Assembly: GCA_029204225.1 (NCBI GenBank)
Contig: CM055109.1
Location: 4,758,072-4,822,071 of the forward strand
DNA: 64,000 nucleotides
Source of the DNA: Diphasiastrum complanatum
Taxonomy: Eukaryota; Streptophyta; Lycopodiopsida; Lycopodiales; Lycopodiaceae
Direction of reading: 5' to 3'
Shown here: positions 11,691-23,318 of the stretch, in pieces
Layout of the letters: each line of letters begins with the position of its first letter
Position numbering within the stretch: position 1 is the first letter of the stretch
The notes under the pieces: generated by a model
What the model saw: only the letters and a program-made list of their open reading frames with translations
What the model was told of the DNA's origin: nothing
Databases searched by the model: none
Program-made: the position numbers and the translations under genes

Positions 11691-12685
11691 ATGAAACAAC
11701 AAAAAGACCCTGAAATCCCAGATGATTATCCATACGAGGTCAGGTCCCATGTAGCTGAACAAATCAGATGCCCGTGACGAAAAGACAGACTAGTCAATTT
11801 TAAAAGCACCATTTGTCAAGCGTTTTAAGCCCTTTCTCTTGATCTAAAGCCCTTTTGTAAAATTGAGTAACATCAAGATGACAGAGGATGAACGCGTATG
11901 AGACTATATCAAGCATTTCAAACGTCTCAAAAGTCAAGTACAAGAACAACCCTACGAATAGATGCTCATCATCTGGTTCTTAGTCGGCCTTCCAATATGG
12001 ATTAGACGCGAGCTTAAATCCAATGATGAATACACGAGTCTAAAGTTAGCTATGTATGATGCCATCAAGGAAGAAGATGAAGGATCAGATGTTGACTAAT
12101 CTAGGGAAAGGCGAGAACACGTGCTCCTATCCATGAGTCAAAGCCGATCGAGGACACACGAGATCAGCTTTGGAAATCCTAGTTGGAGTTGCTTAATAAG
12201 CAACATCAACTACAGATGGAGAAACTCACCAATGAGTTTCAAGCTACCCTGAAGTCTATCCAAAGCAATATGTCTGGTCAGCCAAACCCTGCACAGGTAC
12301 CTTATAGACGAAAAATAATATGGCGCCCACACTGCCGGGCTACGCATTCTATTGATGCTTGTCCTTCATATCGACCTATCCAAGCACATACAGCTCAACA
12401 ATATGAAGAACACCCATCACAATCTGGAAATGCCTTGCCTTATCATGAATATCCACCAGCAAGTCCATAACCACTAGCCATACAAGATGGCTACGCCGTT
12501 ATACAAGGGCCACTGCACATTGTTTCATCTGTGGTGAAACCAGCCACTTCATGGTTGATTGTCCAGTTAAGACCCAATACCATGATGAGTGTCCCGAATA
12601 TATCCAAAAACATAGTTTCAAAGACTGTCCAAAGCAACCAACTAAGATCCTACCTGCCCGTCACGTTAGTTATGACTCCCGATAG
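11691..12685 (+). pseudogene. Gypsy gag remnant, capsid core deleted
   Basis: The start (ATGAAACAACAAAAAG, matching the copy 1 gag start) is followed after about 80 bases by sequence matching the region just after the capsid core of copy 1. Most of the gag domain is therefore deleted at about 11772. The downstream part includes CRATHSIDACPSYRP and a knuckle region truncated near 12517. Several stops and frame shifts remain. Confidence 0.6.
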
Positions 12686-13789
12686 GATCCTCACGACAAC
12701 CACACGAGCACCATAGCACCCAACCGCTCAACCTGCTGCTCACTTGAGAAGTTTCTAGCAAAGTTCTACATTACCACACGATATACCAGCTCCAAAATGC
12801 CTAAAGACACTAATATGAAATGAGTCATTGTCGCAAGAAAGTGAAACCGATATGCCGTCATCTACTACAATGTCCAACCAAGAGCAACTCCATAGGGAAT
12901 TGTCAGTTTTCCACCCCTTCTGCAACTCAAATCTATTTGTCTTTCCACAAGCTGATAAGATTTCCAATGTGCCAATACACAATATTTCTCGGATTCGGAA
13001 ATCCAGATAGAGATTCGGTTCTGAATCTCTTGTTTAGAGAGGTCCTTAGGACATAGTACCTCAACCATATCTGCATCTCAAGCTATATCTTACAACATCT
13101 GCTATTAATGATGGTAGATTTTTGTGTCACCAACCCTGCCTTGTTTTGACAAGGGCATATCAGAGTATGTATCATTACTCTACAAAACAAATGAACTATT
13201 CCAACTATCAAGGTGACTTATCAATGTTGATGAATGCAAGTTTTGTTCGACAAGTGCTATGTAGTTCTCACTCTCTGTCACGTTTGTTTATTTCCTTGTT
13301 TCTCTTCACCTATTTTGTGTGATTGATTTTTGCATTAGGAATAGCTACTGCATGAGAGTCTTCTGTAGAGCATATCCAGAACACATTTTCATTAATCTAT
13401 CCATCTTCATATTACCTTGTACAACAGTTTCAAAATTTTGAGAACTATGAGAAATCCATGACAAGTTAGAGTTGATTCCTGCACCTCATTGCCATATTAC
13501 TCTTCAAGTCAACTACAACAAGATCGAAACAATTTTAGTTAAAATTTGTTCAATCTTTAGTCCAGTCGCATGTTCACCGTGTTTTCAACTGCGTGTTCCA
13601 CACATCGCTCCAATCTTGAACATGAACAGTTACCAGCAACAACATCCCCACCAACAGATTTTTTTTTGGGGGGGGGGAAGAGAGAGTGGATATGCTTGGA
13701 TCCACTGGAGCAGCCACATTGCCAACAACAACATCAACAAGATCGGCAGCCAAGGTCACAAGTCAAATATGAAAAAGACAAGGCTAAAG

Positions 13790-14480
13790 TGTGAAAAGTA
13801 CAGTACTAAGGACCATAAATGGATCTTTGAATGATCCACAAGGTGATTGTATGCTTGTTAAACAATCTATCAGAAACTAGTCATCAGAAAACAAGATCTA
13901 GTTTAGCAGCTTGATAGGAAACAAGTAGAGACAATCAAAGCATTGATCAAATAGTCTAATCCAACTCCACACGTGTGGAAATAAGGCTGTAGTACGGCCT
14001 GCAGACAGTTTTTACAAAGTGCCAAAGCTGGGTTTCATTGGAAAAATAGAGTAATCACCATACAATGAGAGGAAACTCGAGTTTCTCCTTGAGGCTCCAA
14101 AAAGTTTCTATCTTCTCACTATGGAGAATGGAAATACATAGTAAAACACACTTCCTTTGCAAAGTTAGGTGAAAATCTAGCATGTAATAAGGAAGTAGAC
14201 TCCACTTTCTTGCCCTAATGTGAAAACCCTAGTCTAGATCCAAGAGTCATGCTTGGTAGGTGCATGGTAGGTACAAATCTCATCATAAATCATGGTCTAG
14301 ATCCTACAAAGTAGGAATCACTACCAAATAGACACAACCACTCCTCTTGACTCGTGGTAACCTACTTTAGGTGTGTATGTACAAGTGGCACTTTGGCCAT
14401 TCAAGTAACCAACAAACAATATTGACAAAATGTACAATATTCTACATGGCTAGATTTGCCAATGTAGGCAATTTTTCACA
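13790..14480 (-). repeat. Copia 3' LTR
   Basis: Starts TGTGAAAAGTACAG and ends TTTTTCACA; the polypurine tract (GAGGAGGAG read on the minus strand) abuts it at 14481-14489. It contains the palindrome CCACACGTGTGG at 13967-13978. Confidence 0.92.
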
Positions 14481-14506
14481 CTCCTCCTCAAATCTAGCCT
14501 TGGAGA

Positions 14507-17500
14507 TCACAATGCTTTTATCAATAACTCCAATTGAAGATCTAAGCTTGAAAAATGAATCTTTAGGTAAAGGTTTAGTAAAAAATCAGCCAAGCAACTT
14601 GATGATGGCACGTGTTGGAGCTTGATCTCTTTAGCTTGCACTTTTTCCCTCACGAAATGATGAGCAATTTCGATGTGTTTGCTCCTTGCATGGAATGTAG
14701 GATTAGTTGCAAGTGATTGGGCTGATTGGTTGTCACAATAGATGATAGGGATCTCCTCCTCCATGACATGAAGCTCCACCAATAGCCTTTTGAGCCACAA
14801 GACCTCCTTGCATGTTGATGTCAAGGCCTTGTATTCGGATTCTGTGGAAGATAGGGAGATGGTGTCTTGCTTTTTGGAAAGCCATGATACTACTCCATCA
14901 CATAGAAAGGTGGAAAAGGCACTTGTTGATCTTCTATCCACTTTGTCACCTGCAAAATCTGAGTCACTATAGGCTCTTAAGCCAAGATTAGTTCCTCTAT
15001 ACAAAATACCAAAATTCTTAGTGAATGAAATGTATCTAAGAACTCTTTTGGCCATCTTCCAATGTGAAACTAGAGGACTTTGCATGAATTGGATTAACTT
15101 TCCAACACTATAACTAAGATCAGGTCTAGTTATAGTTAAATAGATCAAGGAGCCAATAAGCCTTCTATATAATGTGATGTCCTCAAAGGATGCTTCATCA
15201 CAGCCAATAGATGCTTTTACATGTTGCTCCATTGGTGTCTCAATGCCTTTACAATTCTTCATTCCAAATCTATCTAGGATGGATGTAGCATATTTAGATT
15301 GACAAATGAAGCTAAAATCACATCCTCTAATAACCTCTATTCCAAGAATGAAGCTTAATAGGCCGAGATCTACCATCTTAAACTCTTTTGCTAAAGCAAT
15401 TTTTACATTTCTAATTCCATCTAGATCATTACCACTCAAGATAATGTCATCTACATACAAAACAAGAATAATGATCATGCCATCATGAAAACTTATATAC
15501 AATGATGGATCATAGGCACTCATTACAAAATTGATGGAAATGAGAAAAGAGTTTAGCCTAGAGTACCATGCTCTAGGTGCTTGCTTGAGCCCATAAAGGC
15601 TCTTCTTCAAAAAACACACCTTTCCTTCATGCTTTGACTTGATGAAGCCCTCGGGTTGCCTCATGTAGATCTCTTCCTCCAAATAACCATTGAGGAATGC
15701 ATTTGTGAAGTCAAGTTGGAATAGCTCCCAATTGAAGGTTGTAGCAAGACTAATGATCAACCTGATAGTAACAAGCTTAGCCACAGGAGCAAAAGTCTCA
15801 TCATAGTCAATGCCTTTGGTTTGTAAAAAACCTTTGGCAACAAGCCTAGCTTTATGCTTGCTTATTGATCCATCTTGATTATACTTCAATCTAAACACCC
15901 ACTTGCAATCAAGAGGTTTCTTCCCTTGAGGAAGATCCACAAGATCCCAAGTATGATTCTCAATAAGAGCATCATACTCTACTTGCATAGCATCCATCCA
16001 ACTTTTAGACTTACAAGCATCTTCATAGCATGTTGGCTCATCTAACATTGAAGTAAGAAAGGTGTAAGGTGTGAAAGATGATGAGCCTTCCCTTTGATCA
16101 CCTTGACCATCATAGGTGAGCCTCAATGGCTCGGATCTTGCCCTTGTAGATCTTCTTGGAGTTCTTGGAGTTCTTGCATCTTGAGGTGGATCCTCAAGTT
16201 CTTCTTCACTTGGAAGCTCCTCCTCCATCCTAGCATGATCCTTGGCATCAAGATGATTAGTAGCATTATCATCCAAATCACAAGCATGTCCTTCATAAAA
16301 AATAACATCCCTACTCACTATCACCTTGCTAGTGATGGGATTGAAGACTCTATAACCTTTGCTATTCTCACCATATCCCACAAAGATGCCTTTGATAGAT
16401 GTTGCATCATCCTTCCTTCTCTTATCCAAGGATTGGTGTACATAGCAAGTGGATCCAAAAACTTTGAGATCTTTGAGATTGGGCTTCTCTCCAAATAGAG
16501 CTTCAAATGGTGTGATTCCTCCAATGGCTTGGTTTGGCAATCTATTGCACAAATAGTTAGCACAAGTTATTGCTTCACCCCAAAATGGTTTGGATAGAGA
16601 AGCATCTAGCCTTAAGGCCTTAGCACACTCACAAAGAGATCTATTTCTTCTCTCACTCACTCCATTTTGTTGAGGGGTGTATGGACATGACAACTCCCTC
16701 TTTATGCCATTAGAAATACAAAAGTCAATCAACTTATTGGAGACATATTCACCTCCATTATCACTCCTTAATACCTTAATCTTGGTATTAAGTTGATTTT
16801 CTACCAAAGTCTTGAACTTTACAAAAGAATCAAACACCATTGATTTGCTAGACAAGAGGTACATCCAACAAAATCTAGAATAGTCATCAATGAAGATTAC
16901 ATAGTACTTGGCACCACCATTAGACTCATGTGAAAAACTATGAACATCCGAATGGATGAGTTCAAGAGGAGAGTTTGATCTTGATGTAGATCTTGAGAAG
17001 GGTAGCTTGTGAGCCTTTGAGAGGCTGCATGCTTCACATCTCTTCCCACACTTTGACAAATGCTTGGGGAGTCCAACTGCAAGCTCCTTTGTAGTCATAG
17101 ATTCCATGGCTTTGTAGTTGGGGTGGCCCAACCTTTTGTGCCACAGTTCCACCTTTGATAGATCCACCTTTGCCAAGTTAACACTCTCCACTGCAATATT
17201 AGCATCAAGCTTAAACAATCTACCTTGCTTAAAGCCTTTGGCTATACATTCATCATTTCTAAGGATGGAACAAACTCCATGCTTAAATTGTACATCTAGG
17301 CCATTATCCATTAACTGGCCAACACTAAGCAAATTCTTGGTTAACTTAGGAACATAAAGAACATTATCTAGATTCATCCTTTTGGATGATCCCACATACA
17401 AGGGAATTGTTCCTATTCCACTTATCTTACATTCTTGACTACTTGCAGTATAGATTGATCTATGTAAGTCATTGTAAGAAAGTAAGGTGGAGAATATGTC

Positions 17501-17596
17501 CTTTTGATATGTCATGTGGGAACTTGCCCCACTATCAATCCACCAAGAATAATTGGTGTTGCTCTTGGATGATGGTGATTTGTTGGAAACCATCAA
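14507..17596 (-). pseudogene. Copia pol polyprotein (PR-IN-RT-RNase H)
   Basis: A 1029-codon frame with domains in Copia order. Protease IDSGASSHM is near residue 20 and the pre-integrase LWHKRLGHPNY near 150. The integrase core has HSDVH, an FIDDYSR block, RSDNGGEY and YTPQQNGVSERRN (~215-320). Reverse transcriptase has [21 protein letters not shown] and YVDDIILSG (~600-730). RNase H has SSTESEYKAL and CDNQSAQSL (~920-970). The order IN before RT is diagnostic of Ty1/Copia. The last residues shift frame after LADFL: removing one T would restore the usual ADFxTKPL ending. The upstream gag-pol junction is also broken, so the polyprotein cannot be made whole from this copy, although pol is nearly intact. 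Confidence 0.9.
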
Positions 17597-18366
17597 GGAT
17601 GACTCTTCATCCTCCTCTTCCTCCTGATGTGCAATGTTGCTTTGTTTGCTCTCTTGTGCCTTCTTCTTCTTGAGACATTCTGATGCAAAATGTCCTTTCT
17701 TTCCACAGAAAAAACATTAGTACTTGGACTTGTCTTTGATCTTGCCCTTTGAGCTTGAAGCCTCATCCTCCTCCTTGGTCTCCTTGAAGTGCTTCTTCTA
17801 CTACACTCTTCAGCTACTAATACACTGTGTAGCTTTTCTATAGTAGGCAAAGTGTCTTGGATTGCAAAGCTTTGGACCAAATTTGTAAAGCCACTCCCTA
17901 GACCATTTAGGACAATCTGAACAAGCCCACTATCTTGAATCTTCTCTCCAATGGAAGCTAACTCCCTATTCAGAGACTTGATTCTTAGCACATAATCTTG
18001 TGCATTCTCATCACTCCTCTTCATGCTTTGTAGAATCTAGTTCCTAAGCATGAGAACCCTCGAAGTGTTACTAGACTCATAGATAGATTTTAAAGATTCC
18101 CAAGCCTCTTTAGCACTCTTACATGATGATACTTCCCTTAAAAGATCATTGCTTACATTCATCTTAATACAGTGAAGTGCAAGCCTAGACCTCTTCTTGT
18201 ATCTCACTAATTCCTGTGCACCTAGAGGTTCATCTTCATCATCTATTAGAAACTCATAAAGATCCTGGAGCACAATTAGTGACTCCATCCTCACTTTCCA
18301 AATAGCATAATTGGTAGAATTTAACCTCTCACTAGCTTCTAGAATGTAGGCTCCCACTGATCCCAT
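17597..18366 (-). pseudogene. Copia gag, broken
   Basis: The start MGSVGAYILEASERLNSTNY at 18366 and the block HCIKMNVSNDLLREV are typical of the plant Copia gag N-terminus. A stop near 18037 splits the frame; the second piece (18024-17593) shifts register after VLVAEECS. The zinc knuckle CFFCGKKGHFASEC is present in another frame near 17680-17725 and is preceded by a TAA. Gag would form the particle that holds element RNA. Confidence 0.8.
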
Positions 18367-18984
18367 CTTACTAGCAAGATTCTACACACAAGATATAGAT
18401 TTGTTTGGACCTGAAACTCACAAAGGTTTCAAACTTGCAGTGTTTCACTCAAATGTTGACTTCTAATCCAACAGATGGATTTGTAATCACAGTTCTATCA
18501 CTCCCTCACAAGCTGGAATGAAGATAAGATGAGATGAAAACTACACTCAAGCAAATCTTGCCAATCTTGGCTATTTTTGGACAAAAACTGACTCTATCTC
18601 TCTCATTCACTTTGATGTACTTTCAAGACCTGGTTTCCACTTTAAGAAGGTCTGAAATCAGCCTAGATTAATTAGTTTTCATGAAACAAATTCAAAACTA
18701 ATCAATGGCAAGTGATCTTGGTAGCTTATCCTAGGATTTGCACCAAAAATTACATCAAACTGACACCATATGAATTTTCTATGATCCAATGAATATGAGT
18801 TCTTAAATGCTGGTTCAGAGATGCCCACACGTGTGAACAGTACGGATTTTGATCCTGAAAAAGTTTGGGATCAAATCCCCTCACCAAAACCTGGATACCA
18901 GCTCGCCCTTCCAATACTAGCTTTTTGCACCAAAACCTGCTAAAACTGGATTAGATTCAAACACAGATCAATGGCCTTGTACTT

Positions 18985-18997
18985 GGCTCTGATACCA
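18985..18997 (-). other. Copia primer-binding site
   Basis: Read on the minus strand, TGGTATCAGAGCC directly follows the end of the 5' LTR. It is a perfect plant Copia initiator-Met tRNA site. Confidence 0.93.
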
Positions 18998-19688
18998 TGT
19001 GAAAAGTACAGTACTAAGGACCATAAATGGATCTTTGAATGATCCACAAGGTGATTGTATGCTTGTTAAACAATCTATCAGAAACTAGTCATCAGAAAAC
19101 AAGATCTAGTTTAGCAGCTTGATAGGAAACAAGTAGACACAATCAAAGCATTGATCAAATAGTCTAATCAAAGTCCACACGTGTGGAAATAAGGCTGTAG
19201 TACGGCCTGTAGATAGTGTTTACAAAGTGCCAAAGCTGGGTTTCATTGGAAAAATAGAGTAATCACCATACAATGAGAGGAAACTCGAGTTTCTCCTTGA
19301 GGCTCCAAAAAGTTTCTATCTTCTCACTATGGAGAATGGAAATACATAGTAAAACACACTTCCTTTGCAAAGTTAGGTGAAAATCTAGCATGTAATAAGG
19401 AATTAGACTCCACTTTCTTGCCCTAATGTGAAAACCCTAGTCTAGATCCAAGAGTCATGCTTGGTAGGTGCATGGTAGGTACAAATCTCATCATAAATCA
19501 TGGTCTAGATCCTACAAAGTAGGAATCACTACCAAATAGACACAACCACTCCTCTTGACTCGTGGTAACCTACTTTAGGTGTGTATGTACAAGTGGCACT
19601 TTGGCCATTCAAGTAACCAACAAACAATATTGACAAAATGTACAATATTCTACATGGCTAGATTTGCCAATGTAGGCAATTTTTCACA
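18998..19688 (-). repeat. Copia 5' LTR
   Basis: Pairs with 13790-14480 at the same length. Contains CCACACGTGTGG at 19175-19186. Followed by the TAAAG duplication and then Gypsy-like copy 2 sequence. Confidence 0.92.
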
Positions 19689-20011
19689 TAAAGAAGGCAG
19701 ATGGGTAATCCAAAAAGACTCAATCAGAAGAAATACCCCAGTCACGACGAAGATCCTTCAGAAAGGGAAACTCAAGCATTGGAAAATCAGTATCCTTCTT
19801 CAACCAACTTCTCGTCATACATCTGCATCCATTCTCATGCCTATCGCCCAAACCATCTACCGATGTCACTACCACCCTTCCTTCCATCTGTTTGTTTATC
19901 ATCAGTTTATATTTCTTCTGAGAAATCCCTAGTTTTTTATAGTCCTACCGAAGCAGTTGAAAGATCATTGCAAATGTCTTGCGGCGACCAATTGCCACCT
20001 ACAATGGTTGA

Positions 20012-20200
20012 TCAGTCAAACGAAGACCTAAGAAGCAAGCGAAGAATCTAGAAGAACTAAAGAGGAAGATCCAAGAAGCTGAGGAGGAAAGGACAAAACT
20101 TAAGCAACAGATGAGTCAAATCAACATTGATCAAAAGAAACTCTCTGGAGCAATGATAGTTGAATCCCATCTTATGAAGCCCAAAGAGATCCAAAAGTAA
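20012..20200 (+). CDS. Short coiled-coil open frame (copy 2)
   Basis: Counterpart of 6723-6911, still open over 62 codons to TAA at 20198-20200. Changes against copy 1 include K to N, L to I, E to A and R to K. The heptad-like Lys/Glu pattern is retained. Unknown product. Confidence 0.35.
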   Translation, partial: SVKRRPKKQAKNLEELKRKIQEAEEERTKLKQQMSQINIDQKKLSGAMIVESHLMKPKEIQK

Positions 20201-20714
20201 GGGATCAAAAGAAAGAGCCACAAAAAAAAGAAAGATGAAGACAACGTGAACCTGCAAATAAAGTGAGCTCCTCACCTAGCGAGTGGTGGTCAAAGCTTGG
20301 CATTGCAAGGGTCCAAGGCTGCAACTATAGAACTATCAGTCCCCTCACCCTTCCACCAAGCCTTCATCATGTTTCCTTTCTGTTATCAAACCGTCCATCC
20401 AAATTTGTTCCTACCACCAATTTCTTGATGATGAGTCCATCCCCTTGAGACTGATAACCAAAGTTTGTGCAACCTGCAGATCAAAGGGTTTCCTTGAGAC
20501 TGGAAGTTCAACTGAGAGAATAACCACGGAAACACCCAGAGGCAAATGGAGGATACAGACCTCCCAGAAGATAGAATCTGCCAAGAAACCAAAGATGAAA
20601 CCGTCAATGGCAGATACAAGTGACAAAACAAAGAGACACATGGAAAGCACTCGAGCATACAAGTTGTGAAGTTGCTGAGAGCTCTCCAATATTGAGAATG
20701 TCAACCAATTGCAG

Positions 20715-21725
20715 TGTGGAGTCTTATGATCTCACATTATCCAAAATTTGTCATATATTGTGAAACATTTTCAATTTCCATGTATATAAAATGTGCTGTA
20801 GTGCCTAAATACATGTAAAGACCTATTTCGCACTTTGTAAATTCATATTTTGAGTAGAAGTTGCGACGTACTAAAGAGACGCAATATTGACATTTGACGG
20901 TTCATAAGCGACATTGAGGTTGAAGAACATTCCTATAAGGATAGGACTATGTGCCATTGTACATACATATTTCTATGCAGAGCTGAGTATCAATAGAGAG
21001 CGAAGAGCAAGTTCTTACAGCTTGAACATTCTTTCCTTCTGTTATGTCTCATAGAATTACTTTTTATCATTTGTGCAAACACACTCTATATGATCTGTGA
21101 TTGATTGTGATACTGTTCTGTTTGCGTCACACACATTTCTTAAGTTATACTGAATTTTAGTTACTCTAACACGGATTTTTAGGCGACACCAGCAAGTAAT
21201 AATTCTGACTAATGTGTGCAGGGAATCAGCCGAAGCGGTAAAACATAACTTTTAGCAGAAACTCCTTCAACTCTAAATGAGCTATGTGTTCAGATAATGG
21301 GATTGATTGAGGCTCTGTCTTGTTTGCTTCCTGCGATAAAAACTAATTCTTTGTGTTTGATTAAGAAGAACTTTTAGCTAATGTGATTCTGCTTGATGAA
21401 TCTAATTGCTAGTTGCTGTCAGTTCTGACTGCTTTCCTGATGCCTGAAGAGCGTGAAAGATAAAGTTATTCTTACAATTATAGACCTTGACCAAATTGTT
21501 TCATCATTGGTGTTCCTGGATGCCAATTTACCCAAATATCTTTGGATAACCAGTTATGTCGCTGTAGTATTCATTGTGAACTTTATACACTCTAGTCTGT
21601 TTATCATCATACATACATTTACCATGCAAAAGATGAGATTATTCTCTCTCTTGGGGAACGATCAAACCTGTTATACTACGTAATTCATTGATTTTGTGGA
21701 AATCTATAACGACTAGGCCACCACA
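20715..21725 (+). repeat. 5' LTR of a second Gypsy element
   Basis: Starts TGTGGAGTC and ends GGCCACCACA, giving the inverted termini TGTGG/CCACA. It is followed by a PBS. TATATAAA at 20783-20790 is a candidate TATA box. It cuts copy 2 of the gag-only element at 20714. Confidence 0.75.
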
Positions 21726-21730
21726 TAATT

Positions 21731-21748
21731 TGGCGCCGTTGCCAGGGA
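21731..21748 (+). other. Gypsy primer-binding site (Asp-tRNA type)
   Basis: TGGCGCCGTTGCCAGGGA begins five bases after the LTR end. TTTGGCGCCGTTGCC is the characteristic post-LTR sequence of plant Athila/Tat Gypsy elements. Confidence 0.85.
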
Positions 21749-21832
21749 GATGAATTTCACCTTTTGCAATATTTTTAAGTGTATTACATCTACAAATCTT
21801 TCTCATGTAATGCATGCAAAGAACATACTCTT

Positions 21833-23318
21833 AAGCAATTATTGAACAGAAATGTTTAGAGTGTGCACAGCGTTTAGAAGCATATAGGAAGTCTAGAGAT
21901 TTGTATTTGCAGAATTTGCAAAACTCACCAGTTAGAGCAAGATTAACACCTAAAGCGTTTAATGATCTCTTACACGCTACTACAACATTTGTAGATTCAT
22001 TTGAGGAAAGATCCATTGAAACACCAAGTTCTACAAATTCACCTGAATCAGATTCGTCTGATTCTACTTCCGAACCAAGTTCAGACTCTTTGTCCGAGCG
22101 AAGTTTAGATTCAGATCCTCCAAGTTCATCTACTTCACCACCATCTGTTATATGGCTAATCCAGCGCCACCCACATCTACAAAAATCAGATATGATTTCT
22201 TTGAGGGATCATCATCTGAAGATGCGAATAGTTATATGTCGCAATCTGAATCCATTACCATAGCAAACAAAGAGCAGACAGACGAGAATAAAGTTAGAAT
22301 TTTGCCAGGTCTTCTGCGAAAGTAGGGTAGGATTTGGTACAGTCAATTAGTATCGAAAACAGTTAATACTTGGAACGCTTTAAAAGCAACATTCCTTAAA
22401 CAATTTAGGGAGATAGGATATTCCACTAGATTGTTGGCTCGACTTAACTCTGTTGAAAATAAGCCAAATGAATCACTTAGGAAATATACTCGTAGGGTTA
22501 AGAATTTAATAGAAAAGTTAAGAGCCCAGTATCCAGTTCCTATGCAAAATGAATGGTTCTTGGGTGGTTTGCCTAAGAAAATGGATCGTTATTGTCAACA
22601 GGGTCTAACGACTTCTTTGGAAGATGTCATTGCCTCTGCCGAGAATTACGAAACCTCTCAAATTTCTTGTAGACGGAGAAATGAAAGAAAAAGTAGTAAA
22701 AAACACAAATTTAAACAAACAGAAGAATCTGAAACATCTACTGAGTCTGAATCAAAATTTGATTCAGTGGATATGGAAGAATCTTTTGAGTATTCATCTT
22801 ATTCTTCTTCATCGGAAGAAAAATCTTCTTATAGAAAAACTAGGAATAGGAAATCAGAAAGAAAGAAAAAAAATGGAGAAATCCAAAAAGATTGATCCAT
22901 TAAGGAAAGTGTTGAGTTGTTAACAAGAGAAATGAGTGAGCTAAAGGTCCAAATATCTGATGTTAAAGCCAAGCGAAAGAAAGCGAAGCCTAACGCCAAT
23001 GTTTGGTGTACCGCGTGTGGGAAGGAAGGTCATTCTAAGACCAGCTCTCCCAGTTTACAGACTAATTATTTAGAAGAGAAACTATTCCTCTGTCTGATTA
23101 ATAATCATGAGGAGGTAACTTATACTGCAACTCCTACTAGCCAAAAAACTATGATACCAAAACAGAGTACTGGTCAACAGTACACTATTTTGCGAAGGGG
23201 CAGAACACGAGATTCCACTCCACCAACCAGAGTAAGGGGTTTGTGCTACAATTGCGGAGCCCCGGGTCACTATTCACCTGATTGCCCTAAACCCAGGAGA
23301 TCAGCAAGATATGTGCCA
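21833..23318 (+). pseudogene. Gypsy gag of the second element, truncated
   Basis: A Ser/Glu/Asp-rich N-terminal region (to ~22150) shifts frame into MANPAPPTSTKIRYDFFEG. It is then stopped by TAG at about 22322 and resumes as WYSQLV...TWNALKATFLKQF, the gag capsid block. The next block, LNSVENKPNESLRKYTRRVK, ends in an acidic/basic linker. A C-terminal knuckle CYNCGAPGHYSPDC (CX2CX4HX4C) lies near 23243, and a weaker CTACGKEGH near 23010. Sequence switches to minus-strand Copia DNA at about 23319, so protease and everything after it is missing. Confidence 0.75.

Larger units (their letters stand above)
13785..19693 (-). mobile_element. Nested Copia element with TAAAG target duplication
   Basis: Two 691-bp LTRs (13790-14480, 18998-19688) flank a minus-strand internal region. 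Both sides carry the 5-bp duplication TAAAG (13785-13789, 19689-19693). The LTRs begin TGTGAAAA and end TTTTCACA. Counting by eye I find about seven LTR mismatches and no indels (~1%), so insertion is fairly recent on the scale of this window. Copy 1 of the host Gypsy element shows the uninterrupted sequence at 6400. The gag and pol frames are damaged. Confidence 0.93.
9536..20714 (+). mobile_element. Gag-only Gypsy-like element, copy 2 (split by Copia)
   Basis: Homologous to 1819-7425 in the same orientation. It is interrupted by the Copia element at 13790-19688 and ends abruptly at 20714, where the LTR of another Gypsy element begins. Compared with copy 1 it lacks about 360 bp of gag (the stretch matching roughly 4031-4391). 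With the PBS at 8772 and the minisatellite leader it preserves a 5' end that copy 1 has lost. Confidence 0.6.

Noticed and set aside
9527-20714. CCAATTGCA at both ends of Gypsy-like copy 2 as a target duplication
   Set aside because: The left occurrence lies inside the element leader, after its PBS, so it cannot mark an integration boundary; likely chance.
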